Source of the DNA: Peptococcaceae bacterium
GTDB taxonomy: Bacteria > Bacillota > Desulfitobacteriia > Desulfitobacteriales > Desulfitobacteriaceae
DNA length: 8,983 nucleotides
NCBI GenBank assembly: GCA_031289815.1
Contig: JAITOS010000052.1
Coordinates: forward strand, 1 to 8,983
Direction of reading: 5' to 3'
Position 1 is the stretch's first letter, and every line of letters begins with the position of its first letter. Positions 5,549 to 8,983 of the stretch are shown here, piece by piece. Under the pieces are notes generated by a model that was not told where the DNA came from, ran no database searches, and saw nothing but the letters and a program-made list of their open reading frames with translations. The translations under genes were made by a program, and so were the position numbers.

Positions 5549-5995
5549 TCAAACGCTATATTTTGAATAGGTATAGCAAGAATTTTTATACATGGACGCC
5601 CCCGTCCTGACCAAATCCTCCAAAGACAATTCCGGCCTGCTCAGCTCCATCAATTTAAAGCGACCCTGTATCGCGCCCTTAATACACTCTAACACCAACT
5701 CGGTCAGATGGGTACAACCGCCGGAACCGCCGACCGTCTGCAACACCCTTTTGCGTATGCCCGTTTCCAGCGAAATTCCCTTTAATTGCGGAATCAGCCC
5801 CTCCACATAGAAACAATGCTCATTCGGCGTTCTTTTCATCTCGCCCCGCGCTTCATCAATCTGGTTTTGCTCGATATCGACCACCAGCGTAATATACAAT
5901 TCGTGATAACTGTCGATGAACGTCCCGGCAATTTCCAGGATTTTTTTATCCGCGGTGTTGACGTTGACCGTGATGGAACGATTAAACAAGTTCAC
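5549..5995 (-). CDS. DUF2889 domain protein
   Basis: This 148-aa protein is of unknown function. I assign it to DUF2889 by the C-terminal core LQTVGGSGGCTHLTEL (about 85-100), which matches the GCTHLTEL signature of that family. C94 and H96 are conserved-looking and could be catalytic or metal-binding, but nothing is established. The N-terminal half (SITVNVNTADKKILEIAGTF, ELYITLVVDIEQNQI) looks like beta-strands of the same domain. No signal peptide or membrane segment is visible. The GTG at 5995 is preferred: GGGGGAG lies about 13 bases upstream, and a promoter (-10 at 6056-6061) predicts an mRNA starting near 6049. An in-frame ATG at 6049 would be nearly leaderless and would add an 18-residue Arg-rich head. 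It sits after hypB but appears to have its own promoter, so a role in hydrogenase maturation is not implied. Confidence 0.75.
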   Translation of the reverse strand: MNLFNRSITVNVNTADKKILEIAGTFIDSYHELYITLVVDIEQNQIDEARGEMKRTPNEHCFYVEGLIPQLKGISLETGIRKRVLQTVGGSGGCTHLTELVLECIKGAIQGRFKLMELSRPELSLEDLVRTGASMYKNSCYTYSKYSV

Positions 5996-6055
5996 TGCTA
6001 TACACGCTCTCCCCCGTTTTCTATGCTCTATGCGCCTTCGTCCTAGCATCAGTTC

Positions 6056-6064
6056 ATTATACCA
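6056..6064 (-). promoter_or_regulatory. Extended -10 promoter for the DUF2889 gene
   Basis: On the minus strand TGGTATAAT (6064-6056) is a perfect extended -10. The -35 region is poor, as is usual for extended -10 promoters. The predicted start of transcription is near 6049, which would give a leader of about 54 bases to the GTG at 5995. Confidence 0.6.
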
Positions 6065-6093
6065 TGAAACCCGCAAGAATAACACGGCTTGCA

Positions 6094-6119
6094 GCGCTCC
6101 ACAAATTCCCGTGAAGCGC
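6094..6119 (-). other. GC-rich hairpin between hypB and the DUF2889 promoter
   Basis: On the minus strand GCGCTTCAC (6119-6111) pairs with GTGGAGCGC (6102-6094), one pair being G-U, around an 8-base loop. It starts 26 bases after the hypB stop and lies upstream of the DUF2889 promoter. No U-tract follows, so it is not a classical terminator. It could stabilise or mark the hypAB mRNA end. Confidence 0.4.
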
Positions 6120-6145
6120 CGGACAGCTTCCCAGCCCACACCCGC

Positions 6146-6826
6146 TTACCCCGTCTCCTTGACCGCTCTGATTTCCCCCGCCAGCCAAGCGGTCCATTCC
6201 GCCAAACCCTGCCCCGTGCGGCAGGAAACCTCAAATATCTTTATTTCCGGATGAATCGCCGTGATTTGCGCTTTCATTTTCGCCAGATCCACCTCGGTAA
6301 ATGGCTCCAGATCTATCTTATTCAAAACAGCGACCTTGGCGTTTCTGAAGATCACCGGATATTTTTCCGGTTTATCATCCCCCTCGGCGATACTCAAAAC
6401 GACCGCTTTAAAATCTTCCCCTAAATCAAAATCCGCCGGACAAACCAGGTTTCCCACATTTTCAATGATCATGACGTCCAGGGTATCCCAGGCAAACGCC
6501 GGCAGAATTTTATTGACCATTTTGCTATCCAGATGACAGGCGCTTCCCGTATTGATTTGCAGCACCGGGATGTTCAGCGCCGCAATGCGCTCCGCGTCCC
6601 GGCTTGTAAACATATCCCCTTCGATGACGGCTGTCCCAAACTCCGTTCCCAGCCCGGTCAGCGTCTTTTCCAGCAAGCTCGTCTTCCCGGCCCCCGGCGA
6701 GCCAATCAAGTTGACCGCTAAACATTTTTTTTGCTTAAAGTGGTTTCTATTCACTTCCGCCTGCACGTCATTCGCGCCCAGCAGATTCGCCATCACTTTT
6801 ATTTCCCTTAAATTCTCTTCCGGCAT
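6146..6826 (-). CDS. hypB: Hydrogenase/nickel-enzyme maturation GTPase HypB
   Basis: HypB is the GTPase that, with HypA, delivers nickel to the large subunit of [NiFe]-hydrogenases (and sometimes to urease) in the cytoplasm. The 226-aa protein has the P-loop GSPGAGKTS (42-50), the EGDMFTSRDAERI segment (69-81), and NKID (169-172) for guanine recognition. The metal site of the GTPase domain is intact: C97-H98 and C129 correspond to C166, H167 and C198 of E. coli HypB. The N-terminus has neither the CxxCGC high-affinity nickel motif nor a His-rich stretch, so it is the short form that depends on HypA or other chaperones for nickel. The ATG at 6826 directly abuts the hypA stop and uses a GGAGGTGGAG inside the hypA end, a sign of tight coupling. 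No hydrogenase structural genes or hypCDEF lie in the window. Confidence 0.97.
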   Translation of the reverse strand: MPEENLREIKVMANLLGANDVQAEVNRNHFKQKKCLAVNLIGSPGAGKTSLLEKTLTGLGTEFGTAVIEGDMFTSRDAERIAALNIPVLQINTGSACHLDSKMVNKILPAFAWDTLDVMIIENVGNLVCPADFDLGEDFKAVVLSIAEGDDKPEKYPVIFRNAKVAVLNKIDLEPFTEVDLAKMKAQITAIHPEIKIFEVSCRTGQGLAEWTAWLAGEIRAVKETG

Positions 6827-7168
6827 TTACTCCACCTCCAGACTTTCCAACAGCAATTCTTCCCCTTGAATGATCTCCAACCCGCTTTGCCCGCAATGCG
6901 GACAGAAAAAGAACAAGCCGGAAACCGGAAATTCCTGCCGACAGGCGCGGCAGCGGGCTAACACCGGAGCCCTGACAATCTCCAAGACCGCCCCTTCCGC
7001 CTTGGTATCCTTGGCATAGGCGGCAAAGGCCATTTGCAGCGCCTCCGGTTCCGCGTTCGTCATCTCTCCCACCACGAGCCTGACCTGCTTCACCGCCTGT
7101 ACCTCATCCTGGTTCAGGATATCCTCCATGATGTCAAAAACCCCCGCCATCAATGACATTTCATGCAA
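6827..7168 (-). CDS. hypA: Nickel metallochaperone HypA, TTG start
   Basis: HypA binds nickel and zinc and passes nickel on with HypB during [NiFe]-hydrogenase maturation. The 113-aa length is standard. The N-terminus MHEMSL carries the invariant His2 and Glu3 that, with the N-terminal amine, form the nickel site. C73-x2-C76 and C89-x2-C92 form the structural zinc site. The start codon must be TTG (7168): it alone gives the canonical MHEM, and GGAGG lies 8 bases upstream. The in-frame ATG at residue 4 would remove the nickel ligand. It is followed without gap by hypB and preceded by a candidate promoter at 7244-7272. Confidence 0.96.
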   Translation of the reverse strand: MHEMSLMAGVFDIMEDILNQDEVQAVKQVRLVVGEMTNAEPEALQMAFAAYAKDTKAEGAVLEIVRAPVLARCRACRQEFPVSGLFFFCPHCGQSGLEIIQGEELLLESLEVE

Positions 7169-7243
7169 TGCTTCGTCCTCCGCGGATCATGCCGCCTCTT
7201 TTATCGCTATTTTTCTCTATTCCCTGCTTGATATTCTTCCCCT

Positions 7244-7272
7244 ATTTTAGCGGCTTCCACTCCAATATGCAA
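7244..7272 (-). promoter_or_regulatory. Candidate hypAB promoter
   Basis: On the minus strand TTGCAT (7272-7267) and TAAAAT (7249-7244) are separated by 17 bases. The -10 differs from consensus at one base; the -35 matches only TTG. Transcription would start near 7237, leaving a leader of about 70 bases before the hypA TTG codon. No metal-responsive operator is recognisable. Confidence 0.4.
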
Positions 7273-7293
7273 AAAACAGGCTCAACGGCGCAG
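7271..7293 (-). terminator. Possible weak terminator after ykvI
   Basis: On the minus strand GGCT...AGCC, a 4-bp stem spanning the ykvI stop codon, is followed after two bases by a run of six T (7276-7271). The short stem makes this a weak candidate, and the T-run also overlaps the proposed hypAB -35. Confidence 0.25.
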
Positions 7294-8313
7294 CCAGCGT
7301 ATACATAAGGCCGGCAAAAAGAACAGCCCGCAATAGCCGAATAGCGGATAGCCAATCTGTACGATCTGTGAAAACCGCACTCCCGCCAGCGCCAATACCG
7401 CCAACAATAAGATCGCCATCGCCCCGCCATAGCTCACCCGTCCCGTTTCCCGCATTCTACAGACGAGGCTGAAGCCATTGCTCACCGAGGCCGTCAGCAT
7501 CGCTAACCATAAAACGATCACATAGAGAACCGCCGGCCAATCTCCTAATTTTCCGGCGATCGCCACCATCGGAATTTCCATGCCGATGACTTCCGGAAAG
7601 CGCAATAGGGCTACCCCGATCATCATCGCGAATACGCCCAAGGCCACCCCGCCCAAAGCCGCGCCCAGTCTTGCCCCCGGCTTTTGCACCTCCTTTCCCA
7701 AGGACGCGAATACCACGACGGCCAAGGTGATGTTAAAGGACACGTACAACACCGACGAAAAAGCCCAATGGCGAATCAGCGGATTAACGGCGGCGGCAAA
7801 ACCCTCTCCGTCGCCCGAAACTCCGAATAAAACCGCTAAGGCTGCGATTCCCAAGCAGCACAAAAATTTCAAAGGAATCAGGACCGTATTGATCCATAGC
7901 ACCCCTTCTCCCTGACGCCATAAAGCGACCGCCATCATGATTTCGGTAAACACAACCCCCTTCCAGGCCGCTAAGCCCAAGTATTGATGGAATAGCGCGC
8001 CGCTTCCCGTCAGCATCGCCAATATCCCTACAAATAACAGGATACTGATCAGAAATTCCACGCGGTTTCCCCACCTCGGCCCCAGCAACCGCAGGAAGAA
8101 TTCCGGATAGGAAGCAATTTGCCAGCGCTGTTGTAAATCCAATATCAGCCAGCCCAGAAAGGAAAACAGCGCCGTGCTGAAAAGAATCCCGGCTAAACCC
8201 CAGCCTTCAAAAAGAACAAAAAATTGCTGTATCTCCTGTCCGGAGGCAAAACCCGCCCCCATCACCGCGCCGACATAGGTAGCCGCCACCTGGAAACTGA
8301 CCCGCCAATTCAT
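7282..8313 (-). CDS. YkvI-like membrane protein, LeuT/APC-fold transporter family
   Basis: This 343-aa polytopic protein has about ten hydrophobic helices and is related to B. subtilis YkvI. The N-terminal AATYVGAVMGAGFASGQEI (about 10-28) is the diagnostic glycine-rich, partly unwound first helix; LeuT-fold (amino-acid/polyamine/organocation) transporters use this element to bind substrate and ion. Other helices include IEFLISILLFVGILAMLTG-like and FNITLAVVVFASLGKEV segments, and the protein ends in LFFLPALCIRWLRR. The substrate is unknown; an amino acid or similar small solute is a family-level guess. The ATG at 8313 follows GGGGGG. The gene is divergent from yyaC across a 176-bp gap. No frameshift or truncation is evident. 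Confidence 0.88.
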   Translation of the reverse strand: MNWRVSFQVAATYVGAVMGAGFASGQEIQQFFVLFEGWGLAGILFSTALFSFLGWLILDLQQRWQIASYPEFFLRLLGPRWGNRVEFLISILLFVGILAMLTGSGALFHQYLGLAAWKGVVFTEIMMAVALWRQGEGVLWINTVLIPLKFLCCLGIAALAVLFGVSGDGEGFAAAVNPLIRHWAFSSVLYVSFNITLAVVVFASLGKEVQKPGARLGAALGGVALGVFAMMIGVALLRFPEVIGMEIPMVAIAGKLGDWPAVLYVIVLWLAMLTASVSNGFSLVCRMRETGRVSYGGAMAILLLAVLALAGVRFSQIVQIGYPLFGYCGLFFLPALCIRWLRR

Positions 8314-8432
8314 CGCTTCCCCCCCTTGCCATACAGCTTATTGCCGTTTTTCCGGACAAATGCATAAACGGACAAGGAACGGGGTATATTTCTGACAGGA
8401 ATAACTTTGCCGCTAAGCGTGAAAATACTTTT

Positions 8433-8441
8433 CATACACTA
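8433..8441 (+). promoter_or_regulatory. Possible sporulation-type -10 upstream of yyaC
   Basis: CATACACTA matches the sigma-K -10 pattern CATAnnnTA and resembles the sigma-E -10. It lies about 50 bases before the yyaC start. I see no matching -35 at the proper distance and no good sigma-F promoter, so this is a weak suggestion. Confidence 0.25.
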
Positions 8442-8489
8442 TTGGTGATGGCGCTGGCGCCGTCATGACAACAAAGGAGTACGTGCCTT

Positions 8490-8983
8490 GTGATCAATCT
8501 TGCCGCCCTGTCTGTTCCGCCGAAAATCAAAGCGCACATTGATGACCGCTTTGAAAGCGCGCGTTTAGAATCGCGCCTGAAGGACGCCTTCCGAAACGCG
8601 CACCCCCGGCCCGTCTTGGTCTTATGTATCGGCACCGACCGTTCCACCGGCGATTCTCTCGGCCCGCTTACCGGAACGCATCTTTCCCGTTTAAATCTTC
8701 CCCGGCTTGAAGTGTGGGGAAATTTGGATCAGCCGGTTCACGCCGCGAATCTAGGCGAGCGCTTAAACCATATTTATGAAAATATTCAAAATCCTTTCAT
8801 TTTAGCCGTTGACGCCTGTCTCGGACGGCAGGATGCCATCGGCTGCCTTACCCTCGCCCCAGGTCCCCTGAAACCCGGCGCCGGCGTTCATAAGGAGTTA
8901 CCCGCCGTCGGCGAATTTCATCTGACCGGAATCGTCAATATCGGCGGCTTCATGGAATATATGGTGCTGCAAAACACGCGGCT
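8490..8983 (+). CDS. yyaC: Spore protein YyaC (DUF1256, GPR-like protease fold), 3' end outside the window
   Basis: The first 164 residues are open from a GTG at 8490 to the window edge. YyaC proteins occur in endospore formers and share the fold of the germination protease GPR and the hydrogenase maturation protease HybD; B. subtilis yyaC is expressed in the forespore. The motif IGTDRSTGDSLGPLTG (about 47-62), with D50 and D55, and ILAVDACLG with D108 are the conserved acidic residues expected of this fold. PAVGEFHLTGIVNIGGFMEY (about 138-157) is also typical. The start is GTG because GGAG (8476-8479) lies 10 bases before it and no in-frame ATG is near. Little of the gene should be missing, since relatives are about 180-210 aa. 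Divergence from ykvI gives it its own promoter region. Confidence 0.92.
   Translation, partial: MINLAALSVPPKIKAHIDDRFESARLESRLKDAFRNAHPRPVLVLCIGTDRSTGDSLGPLTGTHLSRLNLPRLEVWGNLDQPVHAANLGERLNHIYENIQNPFILAVDACLGRQDAIGCLTLAPGPLKPGAGVHKELPAVGEFHLTGIVNIGGFMEYMVLQNTR

Noticed and set aside
6146..8983. YyaC as the hydrogenase maturation protease partner of HypA/HypB, since both share the HybD-like fold
   Set aside because: The motif set is that of spore-specific YyaC/DUF1256; the gene is divergent and separated by ykvI, so proximity does not imply a shared pathway.
1..8983. CRISPR arrays, tRNA/rRNA genes, insertion sequences, riboswitches
   Set aside because: I saw no regularly spaced repeats, cloverleaf-like segments, transposase motifs or recognisable riboswitch cores. 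A covariance-model scan would be decisive but was not possible.

Overview
The window looks like a chromosomal segment of an anaerobic, endospore-forming Firmicute. Three things point there: a spore-maturation protein YyaC (right end), nickel-insertion proteins HypA/HypB (used by [NiFe]-hydrogenases), and the company of DUF951, YchF, an MscS channel and CvpA, a grouping I associate with the origin-proximal region of Clostridia and Negativicutes. A Sporomusa-like Negativicute or a Peptococcaceae-type organism would fit, but this is an inference from gene content and no lineage marker is present.

Layout, right to left, because almost everything is on the minus strand. A partial yyaC runs off the right edge on the plus strand and is divergent from ykvI (8313-7282). 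Then come hypA-hypB (7168-6146, directly abutting), a DUF2889 protein with its own extended -10 promoter (5995-5549), a probable terminator (about 5495-5531), cvpA and an mscS-type channel (5371-3758), DUF951 (3601-3395) and ychF (3353-2253). These are ordinary core-type genes.

The left 2.2 kb is accessory. Eleven bases after ychF ends, on the same strand, begins a two-gene cassette: a DUF3990 protein (ADP-ribosyltransferase-like superfamily) and a tightly coupled 142-aa partner of unknown function. Facing it on the plus strand is a RelB/DinJ-RelE/ParE toxin-antitoxin pair with a candidate autoregulatory operator. At the left edge is a decayed second copy of the 142-aa gene. It has a nonsense codon at position 11 and a 426-bp deletion whose joint is a 4-base CGTG repeat, still joined to a nearly perfect 42-bp copy of the DNA lying downstream of the intact gene. 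The relBE pair is therefore bracketed by directly oriented relics of the same module.

The most notable feature is this accessory island: a candidate DUF3990/partner toxin-antitoxin-like or defence module, its duplicated decayed relic, and relBE between the two copies, placed immediately downstream of the housekeeping gene ychF. No rRNA, tRNA, CRISPR array or transposase was seen. No stretch longer than 300 bases lacks a gene; the longest is 1-259, which holds the relic and the relBE promoter.
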